Shown here: positions 1-6,119 of the stretch, piece by piece
Position numbering within the stretch: the first letter of the stretch is position 1
Layout of the letters: every line of letters starts with the position of its first letter
Source of the DNA: Victivallales bacterium
GTDB taxonomy: Bacteria; Verrucomicrobiota; Lentisphaeria; Oligosphaerales; Oligosphaeraceae
DNA: 6,209 nucleotides
Reading direction: 5' to 3'
Assembly (NCBI GenBank): GCA_017543165.1
Contig: JAFYGL010000100.1
Location: 1 to 6,209, forward strand
Position numbers and translations under genes: made by a program
Notes under the pieces: generated by a model
Seen by the model: only the letters and a program-made list of their open reading frames with translations
Databases searched by the model: none
Told to the model about the DNA's origin: nothing

Positions 1-561
1 ACAGCCGTCATAGAGCGTCCCATAGAGGCGCATGTCACGGTAGCCGCACATGCCGATTAGCGCACCACGCAGGGCACGGCTTGCGGCGGCGGCCTTCAGG
101 TAGTCGGCGGCCTCGTCCCAACGTGGCACCTGGTCCTTGAAGTTCACCAGATACTTGAAATTGAAGCCCATCTCGCTCATGGGGAGGCGCAGAGCCGTCG
201 TGCCCGCCTGGTCCGCCGTGGTGACGAAATGGCCGTTTTCATACCAGCCGCTCAATCCCCACAACAGCATTGGCTTGTGCTTGAAAGGCTCGATAGTGCG
301 GATGACTGCCCAGGTGGGTATCCATCCTGCCACGCACAGCACCAGCACATCGAAATCCATCTTGCTCAATGCGGCTGTTGCGGCGGCCGCCAGGTTGCCC
401 GCTGGGTCGTCATTGACGATGGGGGCCTGCATGACTGTTATGCCTCTTTTCGCCAACTCGTCGGCTGCGACTTTGCAGCGTGGCGCAATGAATTCTGGAG
501 GTGTATTGACTTCACCGAAGCCTACAAATGCCGCTTTTGGGGTGATTTTGCTGTTCTGCAT
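1..561 (-). CDS. L-fucose/L-arabinose isomerase-like protein, N-terminal part (runs off the left edge)
   Basis: The frame is open from an ATG at 561 to the window edge, giving 187 residues with no stop. The protein begins MQNSKITPKAAFVGFGEV and looks like the N-terminal alpha/beta domain of the fucose/arabinose isomerase-like family. It shows a first beta strand at residues 11-16 (AFVGFG), a hydrophobic strand at 70-78 (FDVLVLCVA), a second at 97-103 (PMLLWGL), and GYRDMRLYGTLYDG at 173-186, which resembles the linker motif seen in these proteins. Family members interconvert aldose and ketose sugars in the cytoplasm, but many in this broad group have no known substrate. The metal-binding catalytic residues of the family lie further along and are not in the window, so activity cannot be judged. 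The start is supported by AGGAG nine bases upstream and a 17-base gap after the methyltransferase stop. It is the last visible gene of the operon. Family assignment is by recalled similarity; the exact substrate is unknown. Confidence 0.72.
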   Translation of the reverse strand, partial: MQNSKITPKAAFVGFGEVNTPPEFIAPRCKVAADELAKRGITVMQAPIVNDDPAGNLAAAATAALSKMDFDVLVLCVAGWIPTWAVIRTIEPFKHKPMLLWGLSGWYENGHFVTTADQAGTTALRLPMSEMGFNFKYLVNFKDQVPRWDEAADYLKAAAASRALRGALIGMCGYRDMRLYGTLYDGC

Positions 562-570
562 TTTTTTTTT

Positions 571-575
571 CTCCT
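571..575 (-). promoter_or_regulatory. Ribosome binding site of the isomerase-like gene, followed by an A-tract
   Basis: On the minus strand AGGAG is followed by nine A and then ATG, so the start codon sits at the end of a run of ten A. Spacing is suitable for a Shine-Dalgarno site. The A-run fills the spacer between the site and the start codon. Confidence 0.75.
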
Positions 576-578
576 GGA

Positions 579-1796
579 TTATGATTTTCTAAGAAGCACA
601 GCTGATTCAAAATGGGCTGTGGCTGGAAACATGTTGAAGGTGCCCGCCTTGACTGGAACGTATGCGCCATTGGCGCAAAGTGTGTTCAGGTCGCGGGCGA
701 GGGTGGTGGGATTGCAGGAAACGTACGCCACGATGGATGGCTTGAAGTCCAGCAATGCAGTCAGCACCTTGGGCAGGCAGCCTGTTCGTGGCGGGTCCAG
801 TATGACCGTGGTCTCTGAGCATTTCACATTGGCGAGGCAGTTTCCGAGTAGCGCTTCTGTATTTCCAGTGCAGAAGCGGGCCTTTAGTCCAAGCTGCTCA
901 TGGTTGTATTTCGAGGCGGCGATTGCCTGCTCGTCGTTTTCAATTACGGCGCGATATTGGAAGGCATTGCCCAATGCAAGCGAAAATGTGCCAACGCCAG
1001 CGTATGCATCTATGAGCGAGCGGTTTTCATACTCAAGAAGCCAGTTTTTAAGCGTGGAGAAAAGCATGTCCGCCGTGGCTGGATTGACTTGCCAGAAACT
1101 GCCCACTGGCACGCTGACTTCATTGCCCAGCAGCCTTTCCATGAACCACTTGAGTTTCGCGGAGGCCCGTCCAAGATAGGAGGCGGTTTCGCCGCGTGAA
1201 TCTGTCCTTAGCGTGAGGGTGTAGGGATGCCTTCCCCTTGGATATTTCATTGCCTTCGCCTTCTGTATTTCTGCGGGGAGGCGCTTGTTTATGCTGTCCA
1301 TCGCCAGGGGGCATTGCTTCAATGGGAAGAATGTTGCATTGTCCCTTTCGCAGAAGCCATAGCTTAGGCCTGCTGTGCCCTGGAATGGCTCCAGGCGCAG
1401 TTTGTTCCTGTAGCCATAGCGGGTGGATGACGCCTGCATTGCCTCAGGCTCGGGAAAATCCTGCAATTTGCCGATGCGCTGCATTATGGTCTTGAACTGT
1501 GCGCTCTTCTGCTGGCATTCTGCATCGTATGTGAGGTGCTGGTATGCGCAGCCGCCGCAGCGACCGTAGAATGGGCACACTGGCTTGTCACGCAGGGGCG
1601 AAGCCGTCTCAAGTGAACGTATCACGCCTCGGCAGAATGACTTTTTGGCCTCGGTGATTTCCACTGTGGCGATGTCGCCTGGCGCAGAGAATGGCACAAA
1701 AAGAATCTCGCCGTCAGGCAGGCGCGCCACTCCGTCGCCGCCGAAGACGGTTTCGAATATCTCCACTCCCTTTATGATGTTTCCTTCATTTTGCAT
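579..1796 (-). CDS. rlmD: 23S rRNA (uracil-5-)-methyltransferase, RlmD/TrmA family
   Basis: A complete 405-residue enzyme that should transfer a methyl group from S-adenosylmethionine to C5 of a uridine in RNA. Residues 10-60 fit an N-terminal TRAM RNA-binding domain. C74, C80, C83 (CPFYGRCGGC) and C162 match the four [4Fe-4S] ligands of E. coli RlmD, even at the same residue numbers. The methyltransferase domain shows VGSFWQVNP at 231-239, the SAM-binding loop DAYAGVGTFSLALG at 263-276, LDPPRTG at 333-339, the catalytic cysteine C361 in YVSCNPTTLARDL, and the general base E397 in MFPATAHFES. All key residues are present, so it should be active. It is slightly shorter than E. coli RlmD (433). 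Whether it acts on 23S rRNA at one or two sites, or on tRNA, cannot be read from sequence; the Fe-S cysteines favour the rRNA branch. It starts four bases after the stop of the secreted-protein gene and has no clear Shine-Dalgarno sequence, so translation is probably coupled to that gene. Confidence 0.93.
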   Translation of the reverse strand: MQNEGNIIKGVEIFETVFGGDGVARLPDGEILFVPFSAPGDIATVEITEAKKSFCRGVIRSLETASPLRDKPVCPFYGRCGGCAYQHLTYDAECQQKSAQFKTIMQRIGKLQDFPEPEAMQASSTRYGYRNKLRLEPFQGTAGLSYGFCERDNATFFPLKQCPLAMDSINKRLPAEIQKAKAMKYPRGRHPYTLTLRTDSRGETASYLGRASAKLKWFMERLLGNEVSVPVGSFWQVNPATADMLFSTLKNWLLEYENRSLIDAYAGVGTFSLALGNAFQYRAVIENDEQAIAASKYNHEQLGLKARFCTGNTEALLGNCLANVKCSETTVILDPPRTGCLPKVLTALLDFKPSIVAYVSCNPTTLARDLNTLCANGAYVPVKAGTFNMFPATAHFESAVLLRKS

Positions 1797-1800
1797 GGTT

Positions 1801-3327
1801 TTATTTTAACTTGGCTTTTTTCTGCCCCTGCATCATGATCGCGGTGAAGAAGTCCCCCGCCAGAGCGTAGCATTTAACAAACTCAACATTCATATCGACT
1901 TTTATGTTTATCGCCTCTGGCAAGTCCCCTTGGGCAAAGGCAAGTTTCTCGTTGCCGACGCCAAGGGCGTTTATGAAGAAACTTTTGCCGTTGGAGGCGA
2001 AAGTCATGCAGCAGGGAAGCATTTCCTGGGGCAGGCGGATGTTCTTCAATTCCTGTTTCTTGTGAAGCACCGAAACAACAAGGCCGCCAGTATGCATGTT
2101 GGAACGGACTTTCATTGAGATGTCATTGCCTATCTTGTAGAGCACGTGGCCCTCTTGGCTAAGGCTATATAGCTTCATTCCCAAGCCAAATACGGCCTTC
2201 TTCTTGTCGCCAAGGAAAACATACGGCCTGTATTCCGCATGTATCGACTGGCCTGCCGTGTATTCCCTGTTCATGCCTGGCTGGGCTGGCGGCATGAACT
2301 CCGTCTTCATGGACGGGTCGCCCTTGACGAGATAGTTCTCCACCACCAGTTGCTTTTCCATGTTCTTCAGCGTGTCAGGCCCGCACAATGCCAGCCTTGG
2401 ATATTTGCTTACGCCGCTCTGGAAGTGTATTACGATGAGGTTCTGCCCTTTGTGGAGCCTGGCATTGACTTTGTAGTTGTCATAATATACATCGTTGATG
2501 CCCCTGCAATTTCCTTCTTCCATGGTATCAAGTATGCAATTGCCATTGACATACATGCGCATGTAGAAATCCGCCCCCGCGCCAATGGTGTAGTCAATAT
2601 CGGCGGGTGAATACAGGTAGGCGTAAAGAACGGCGTTGTTTCGTATTCTGGGCTTGGCGAATTCCGTGTTGAATTTAATGAAGCCGTCTTCCAGTGGCAT
2701 CAGTTTCCAGTGGTTGGAATGAATTTGCTCTGGAATCATGTCTATGGGGAAGTCCAGGTTCTCCATGTCCTGGTTGAATACGAATACGTTCCACTCGCTG
2801 GGGAATGGCAGGCTTGACGCAATGCCGTTGTTCTCGATTGATGCAATGCAATCCTTCAGGAATATCTCGCTTCCCTGGTGCAGTTCCAATATGGGCAGTA
2901 TGTTTTCAACCTCGCCCCGCAGGGTGCTCTCAACGGGAATGATGCATTCAATGTCACTCCAGTTTTTCTTAAGGTCTATGTGCACGGTTTGTTTTGAATA
3001 GCCGCACCAGCGCCCCTTCTTGTCCAGATATTTCAGTTTGAGTACGGCATCCCCCTGGCCCTTTGCCTGAGCCCGCAGCATGAAGTCGTCCCCAGACTTT
3101 GCCTTCATGCCTTGTTCTGCCTTCAATGCCAGGCCGCTTTTGGAAATTACCTTGCCCACGTGAAAGCCGTCCTGGCCTGATTCCACCACTGGCAGGGGCT
3201 TGTATTCCTTCCACTCCATAGGCGTCCAGGACGCTATGTCCAGGGCGCAGGCTGCCGAGGCGGCAAGCAGCAGAATAAACTGCGTTGTCGCCTTGGTGAT
3301 TTGATGAATTGCAGGGGGATAGGCCAC
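1801..3327 (-). CDS. Secreted protein of unknown function with beta-sandwich-type domains
   Basis: 508 residues from a GTG codon one base after the permease stop (TAA-A-GTG). No ATG lies near the N-terminus; the next methionine (residue 37) would remove the signal peptide. Residues 1-28 form a signal peptide: lysine at 12, a hydrophobic stretch FILLLAASAACA at 17-28, likely cleavage after A28. C27 is preceded by SAA, a poor lipobox, so lipid anchoring is possible but not favoured. The mature part has no membrane segment and alternates short hydrophobic strands with polar turns. Residues about 30-165 resemble a carbohydrate-binding-module type beta sandwich. Residues about 240-305 (FYMRMYVNGNCILDT at 254-268, then LHKGQNLIVIHF at 291-302) resemble the galactose-binding-like or PA14-like inserts of secreted glycan-active proteins. 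Residues 350-505 are another beta-rich segment. I see no catalytic motif and do not recognise the family. The domain calls are inference from strand pattern only. Its place between a permease and an RNA methylase is unexplained. Confidence 0.85.
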   Translation of the reverse strand: MAYPPAIHQITKATTQFILLLAASAACALDIASWTPMEWKEYKPLPVVESGQDGFHVGKVISKSGLALKAEQGMKAKSGDDFMLRAQAKGQGDAVLKLKYLDKKGRWCGYSKQTVHIDLKKNWSDIECIIPVESTLRGEVENILPILELHQGSEIFLKDCIASIENNGIASSLPFPSEWNVFVFNQDMENLDFPIDMIPEQIHSNHWKLMPLEDGFIKFNTEFAKPRIRNNAVLYAYLYSPADIDYTIGAGADFYMRMYVNGNCILDTMEEGNCRGINDVYYDNYKVNARLHKGQNLIVIHFQSGVSKYPRLALCGPDTLKNMEKQLVVENYLVKGDPSMKTEFMPPAQPGMNREYTAGQSIHAEYRPYVFLGDKKKAVFGLGMKLYSLSQEGHVLYKIGNDISMKVRSNMHTGGLVVSVLHKKQELKNIRLPQEMLPCCMTFASNGKSFFINALGVGNEKLAFAQGDLPEAINIKVDMNVEFVKCYALAGDFFTAIMMQGQKKAKLK

Positions 3328-3328
3328 T

Positions 3329-4600
3329 TTATTTCTCTGCTTTGCAGCAATCGCATTTGCAGCAGAACAACTTTGTCAGAACTGTATAAACCACCACCGC
3401 GACAATCATTCCGTTGATGGCTGTAAGGCCGCACTTGACGAAGTTGGCAACTGCCACGCCTGCTGCCCATGCAATTATTGCCTTGGCGTTCACGACCGAA
3501 GATGATATTTCCTCCTTGGCAAGATATTTCTTGCGCTTGAAGAAGAAGTAGTCCGCCATGAGGACTGCGCCGATGGGGGGCAGGGTGGTGTTCAGCATGC
3601 TGAGCCAGCCGCAGAAGTTGTTGTACAGCCATACTGCGAAGACGGTGCCAAGCGCGCCGTTGAAAAGCACCATGTACTTTTTGGGCAGGCCAGTGATGTT
3701 GGCAAGGCCAAGGCCAGATGTGTAGAGGGCGTTGTCGTTGGTGGTCCAGATGTTGAGGCCAAGTACGATGATGCCAGGCACCAGCAGGCCTTGGATGACC
3801 ATGACTTCGGAGATGTCGTTGGTCTTGTAGAACATGCCGCCAACTGCGCCGAAGATGAACATAAGCGAGTTGCCGATGAAGAATGCGATTGCGGTTGTGG
3901 TGATGGCGGTTCTCTTGTTGTTGGCGAAGCGCACGAAGTCAGGCGTGCAGGTGCCGCCTGAAATGAAGGAGCCCACGCCCATGGCCACAGCCACTGGCAG
4001 GGTGATTGCCACGCTTGCCTCTGGCGCATAGTTGCAGAGCGTGTTCCACGCGCCTTCATTGTCGCAGAAGACCTTGAGTGCGGAGAAGCCGCCGCCGAAT
4101 GCGATTGCGGGCACGGCGACTATTGAGATTATGGCAAGTGCCTTGATGCCGAAGTAGGCGGATGAGGTGAACGCAATGCCAGAGATGAGCACTGGTATCC
4201 AGATTGGGCAGTTGATGCCTTTCGCCGCAAGCCATTTCTGCACTGGGAACGCGAACATGGCGACGCCTACGCCGAACCAGCCGACCTGGGTGAAGCCCAG
4301 CAGGAAACTGGGAAGCCAGCTGCCCTTCACTCCGAAGCTGTTGCGGGCAAGAAGGTGCACGGAAAGACCTGTCTCAGAGGCCATCAATGCCAGCAGGGAT
4401 GTGTAGATGCCCAGGATGATGTTGGACAGCAGCACTGCCGAGACGAACTTGCCAAGCGGCAGGCCAACGCCCATTTGCTGCCCGGTCCACATCGAGGCGG
4501 AGAAGAATGTGAAGCCCAGCATGATGACGAACATGGCCCAGAAGCCCTTTCTGTTTTGTTCTGGCACTTGAGTCTGGGCAAAATCATAGTCTTGAGACAT
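3329..4600 (-). CDS. codB: Cytosine permease, CodB-like (NCS1 family)
   Basis: A 423-residue inner-membrane transporter, expected to import cytosine with a cation. It follows E. coli CodB (419 residues) closely from the first residues: MSQDYDFAQ, LGFTFFSASMWTG at 28-40, HLLARNSFGVKGSWLPS at 82-98, TQVGWFGVGVAMFA at 104-117, GSFISGGTCTPDFVRF at 210-225, GNSLMFIFGA at 243-252 and LGLNIWTTNDNALY at 280-293. The hydrophobic pattern fits the usual twelve membrane helices. I chose the ATG at 4600 because CodB begins there and AAAAGGA lies nine bases upstream; an upstream TTG at 4654 would add 18 lysine- and asparagine-rich residues overlapping the preceding gene's stop and has no support. The gene follows the phosphoribosyltransferase by 50 bases. 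The C-terminus is odd: after the last helix it ends LFCCKCDCCKAEK, with five cysteines at 413, 414, 416, 418 and 419, absent from E. coli CodB. No cytosine deaminase is visible nearby. Related NCS1 substrates such as other nucleobases cannot be excluded. Confidence 0.93.
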   Translation of the reverse strand: MSQDYDFAQTQVPEQNRKGFWAMFVIMLGFTFFSASMWTGQQMGVGLPLGKFVSAVLLSNIILGIYTSLLALMASETGLSVHLLARNSFGVKGSWLPSFLLGFTQVGWFGVGVAMFAFPVQKWLAAKGINCPIWIPVLISGIAFTSSAYFGIKALAIISIVAVPAIAFGGGFSALKVFCDNEGAWNTLCNYAPEASVAITLPVAVAMGVGSFISGGTCTPDFVRFANNKRTAITTTAIAFFIGNSLMFIFGAVGGMFYKTNDISEVMVIQGLLVPGIIVLGLNIWTTNDNALYTSGLGLANITGLPKKYMVLFNGALGTVFAVWLYNNFCGWLSMLNTTLPPIGAVLMADYFFFKRKKYLAKEEISSSVVNAKAIIAWAAGVAVANFVKCGLTAINGMIVAVVVYTVLTKLFCCKCDCCKAEK

Positions 4601-4609
4601 TTTGCGTTT

Positions 4610-4616
4610 TCCTTTT
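4610..4616 (-). promoter_or_regulatory. Ribosome binding site deciding the codB start
   Basis: AAAAGGA on the minus strand ends nine bases before the ATG at 4600. This site, with the CodB-like MSQD start, supports 4600 over the upstream TTG at 4654. Confidence 0.7.
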
Positions 4617-4650
4617 TTGTTTTTGGTGTTGTATTTACTAGAGTGGAAAA

Positions 4651-5628
4651 TCAAAGTGCGTATGGCTGCATGCGGTTGATCTGCCGCAGTGCAAGTTCCT
4701 TCAGCGTGATGCCTTCGGGAAAACGGCTGGCATCCAGTTCGGGGAAGCGCTGCTCCAGGTATTCCAGGAATGTCACGCCAGACGCCACCAGGTCCAGCAC
4801 CTGCTTCCAGTAGTTCAGAACGTCATTTGCATATTCCCTTACCCAGAAGGCACGTGAACCTGCATCGTAGATAGTGCAGCGTTCCAGCGGATATGCTGGG
4901 TCCTCGTATTGGGATTCGATGAATTCAGGCGCCATTTCCGAACCGCCCCTGAGCAGGTCCGTGCCAGTGAGGCGTATGCTCAATTTGCTGTGCAAATCAG
5001 GCACCAGGAAGCATCCTTCCAAAAAGACCAGTGTCGTGCTTTCATAATCCGGGAAATTCTGCCTGCATTGCGCATCCACTTCCTTGAGTATGTCCAGAGC
5101 CTTGTAGCCGCCGTACGTGAAGAAGAGTATGCTTTTCAGTGCGACGTTCTCGTTCAATGCGCTTTTCACCAGTTCGCCCAGTGCGTATTTGAGGCTGGTG
5201 CCAGTGGCGACGACATCCCCTATTACTAGTCGTGCATCAGCAGGGAAATATACCTTCCTGTATGCGTTTTCCGTGATGTGCCATTCCTCTGGATCCGCCG
5301 TGTCCCTGGCTCTTTGGGCTGAGATGAAGCAGGTTGTGTGGGCTTTCCAGCCAAAGGCCTCAGAAAGCGCATCCCTCAACCCGAAGTTAAGCCCGCCGCG
5401 CAATATGTTTATGACTGCTGTGTTGTTCTCCGTCAGCTTGAAGTCCCCCGCCTTGAGGATGCCTGCGCATGCTTGTTTCAGCAGGCTTGTGTAGTCGGTC
5501 CCCAATACCCTGGGGTCGTTGCAAATGCTTCTTGTCTGCGGGGAGGTGGCTATGAGGCAGCGTAAGTTGCCTTCCTGTTCCCAATCATAAAGCCTGACGT
5601 CGTCAATTGAATTGAACAGCTTCAACAT
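4651..5628 (-). CDS. Uracil phosphoribosyltransferase-like protein with a long C-terminal extension
   Basis: A 325-residue soluble protein with a type I phosphoribosyltransferase core. ILRGGLNFGL at 75-84 corresponds to the ILRAGL loop of uracil phosphoribosyltransferase (Upp), and LVIGDVVATGTS at 134-145 to the PRPP-binding loop (Upp: DPMLATGGS). Between them lies ISAQRARD at 102-109 and ENAYRKVYFP at 120-129, in the places where Upp has its GLYRDE and YYxKLP segments. The second acidic residue of the classical DD/ED pair in the PRPP motif is replaced by valine (GDVVATG), as often happens in Upp-like enzymes. Upp is about 208 residues; here about 100 more follow the core. A segment at 254-261 (YDAGSRAF) recalls the DAGDR uracil-site motif of Upp, but this is speculative. 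Expected role: making a nucleotide from a free nucleobase and PRPP in the cytoplasm; the adjacent cytosine permease supports a pyrimidine. The substrate is inferred. The ATG at 5628 has AAGAGGG nine bases upstream. It is the first gene of the operon. Confidence 0.82.
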   Translation of the reverse strand: MLKLFNSIDDVRLYDWEQEGNLRCLIATSPQTRSICNDPRVLGTDYTSLLKQACAGILKAGDFKLTENNTAVINILRGGLNFGLRDALSEAFGWKAHTTCFISAQRARDTADPEEWHITENAYRKVYFPADARLVIGDVVATGTSLKYALGELVKSALNENVALKSILFFTYGGYKALDILKEVDAQCRQNFPDYESTTLVFLEGCFLVPDLHSKLSIRLTGTDLLRGGSEMAPEFIESQYEDPAYPLERCTIYDAGSRAFWVREYANDVLNYWKQVLDLVASGVTFLEYLEQRFPELDASRFPEGITLKELALRQINRMQPYAL

Positions 5629-5637
5629 TGTTAATTG

Positions 5638-5644
5638 CCCTCTT
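5638..5644 (-). promoter_or_regulatory. Ribosome binding site of the phosphoribosyltransferase gene
   Basis: AAGAGGG on the minus strand lies nine bases before the ATG at 5628, a good Shine-Dalgarno match that fixes the start of the first operon gene. Confidence 0.75.
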
Positions 5645-5670
5645 GGGTTAAGTCCTCAATCGGGAACGCT

Positions 5671-5698
5671 AATTTATCCAATTCCAATGATATTTCAA
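5671..5698 (-). promoter_or_regulatory. Candidate sigma-70-type promoter of the operon
   Basis: On the minus strand TTGAAA (5698-5693) is followed after 16 bases by TAAATT (5676-5671), a 4 of 6 match to the -10 consensus, about 40 bases upstream of the first start codon. The surroundings are AT-rich and it is the only gene-free space upstream of the operon. Such matches are common by chance in AT-rich DNA. The putative mobile element ends only about 20 bases upstream of the -35 box. Confidence 0.35.
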
Positions 5699-5709
5699 TG
5701 TGGCTATGG

Positions 5710-5718
5710 TAATTTCAC
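5710..5718 (+). repeat. 9-bp direct repeat, left copy (possible target-site duplication)
   Basis: TAATTTCAC directly abuts the left terminal inverted repeat; the same nine bases abut the right one at 5996-6004. Exact abutment on both sides is what a transposition footprint would leave. Confidence 0.55.
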
Positions 5719-5743
5719 CACAGATATCCCATAACTTTTACAA

Positions 5744-5788
5744 GGGACTAAAGAGACCAAAGGGACTAAAGGGACTAAAGGGACTAAA
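5744..5788 (+). repeat. Tandem array of five 9-bp units, GGGACTAAA
   Basis: Units start at 5744, 5753, 5762, 5771 and 5780. Four are GGGACTAAA and the second is GAGACCAAA. The array begins four bases inside the left terminal inverted repeat. Because the unit is three codons long, read on the opposite strand it gives a Val-Pro-Leu type repeat, which is a by-product and not evidence of a gene. Confidence 0.93.
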
Positions 5789-5798
5789 TTTCTTGTTT

Positions 5799-5854
5799 TT
5801 CGTCCCTTCGTCTCTTCGTCCCTTCGTCCCTTCGTCTCTTCGTCTCTTCGTCCC
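5799..5854 (+). repeat. Tandem array of seven 8-bp units, TTCGTCCC/TTCGTCTC
   Basis: Units start at 5799, 5807, 5815, 5823, 5831, 5839 and 5847. Units 2, 5 and 6 end in CTC and the other four in CCC. On the minus strand they read GGGACGAA or GAGACGAA, close to the GGGACTAAA units to the left and with the same GGG/GAG alternation, so the two arrays can pair imperfectly as a stem with a short loop around 5789-5798. Confidence 0.93.
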
Positions 5855-5974
5855 TGAAAATAGCCATCCCAATAGGGAACAGAGCGGGGCAGAAAAACAC
5901 AAAATCTGACAAAATCACTTTTCCAAATCAAAGGAATATTCCACCTTAGGATTTTCTCCATCAATACTGTTTTG

Positions 5975-6022
5975 AAAAGTTATGGGATATCTGTGTAATT
6001 TCACAGATATCCCATATTTTTT
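5975..6022. terminator. Strong AT-rich hairpin with T-run, terminator-like
   Basis: 5981-5995 pairs perfectly with 6002-6016 (15 bp) around the 6-base loop TAATTT. Past one T-T mismatch the arms continue as AAAAG against TTTTT, so the plus strand ends in a run of six T (6017-6022). In the other direction the stem is followed by AACTTTTC, also T-rich. It could stop transcription from either side, most plausibly a leftward transcript coming from beyond the right edge. The stem is only moderately GC-rich, and it arises from two copies of a dispersed repeat, so termination may be incidental. Confidence 0.4.
5996..6004 (+). repeat. 9-bp direct repeat, right copy (possible target-site duplication)
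   Basis: TAATTTCAC directly follows the right terminal inverted repeat and equals 5710-5718. Its last three bases also belong to the third partial copy of the terminal repeat (6002-6016). Confidence 0.55.
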
Positions 6023-6085
6023 GTAGAGATGACTTCACCTAATGAATGCTGCGCCAGTCGTGCGCCTTGCGATAGCCCGTAAGTA

Positions 6086-6119
6086 GCGACGGCCTTAGCG
6101 AAGCGTACCTCGCCGTCGC
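6086..6119. repeat. GC-rich 8-bp hairpin arms GCGACGGC/GCCGTCGC
   Basis: 6086-6093 is the exact reverse complement of 6112-6119, leaving an 18-base loop. The same GCGACGGC occurs again at 6195-6202, so the central arm could pair with either side. GC content is clearly higher than in the AT-rich element next to it. Confidence 0.6.

Larger units (their letters stand above)
5719..5995. mobile_element. Putative 277-bp MITE or fold-back element with 21-bp perfect terminal inverted repeats
   Basis: The terminal repeats are 5719-5739 (begins CACAGATATCCCATAAC) and 5975-5995, its exact reverse complement over 21 bases; one base further out or in they no longer match. Directly outside both ends is TAATTTCAC (5710-5718 and 5996-6004), a perfect 9-bp direct repeat that looks like a target-site duplication. 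The interior has no credible coding sequence: it holds a 9-bp tandem array, an 8-bp tandem array in the complementary sense, then about 120 bases of AT-rich unique sequence with two small palindromes (TCCCAATAGGGA at 5867-5878, GGAATATTCC at 5933-5942). With no transposase it would have to be moved in trans. An alternative is a dispersed repeat cluster arisen by recombination: the sequence after the right direct repeat (AGATATCCCATA, 6005-6016) itself matches the terminal repeat, so left and right flanks form a longer direct repeat with a 2-base indel. Confidence 0.5.

Noticed and set aside
229..1179. 316-codon plus-strand open frame opposite the methyltransferase and isomerase-like genes
   Set aside because: It is antisense to two well-supported genes, its translation resembles no protein family I know, and the true minus-strand proteins carry clear motifs.
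3592..4059. 155-codon minus-strand frame inside the permease gene
   Set aside because: It is a frame-shifted shadow of codB with a Ser/Ala/Thr-rich composition; the CodB frame is intact throughout.
4601..4654. Extending codB upstream to a TTG at 4654
   Set aside because: The extra 18 residues are not found in CodB, overlap the preceding stop, and the ATG at 4600 has its own ribosome binding site.
5629..5710. Possible riboswitch or attenuator in the operon leader
   Set aside because: The leader is short and AT-rich, and I see no stable stem or known ligand-binding consensus in it.
5744..5854. Possible CRISPR array
   Set aside because: Units are 8-9 bases with no spacers between them and no cas gene is present.
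5704..5964. 86-codon minus-strand frame (and a 69-codon plus-strand frame at 5700-5909) across the tandem arrays
   Set aside because: The translations are low-complexity repeats (VPLVPL, RRDEETKG) that follow directly from the 9-bp and 8-bp units. No domain is visible and the frame crosses a terminal inverted repeat.
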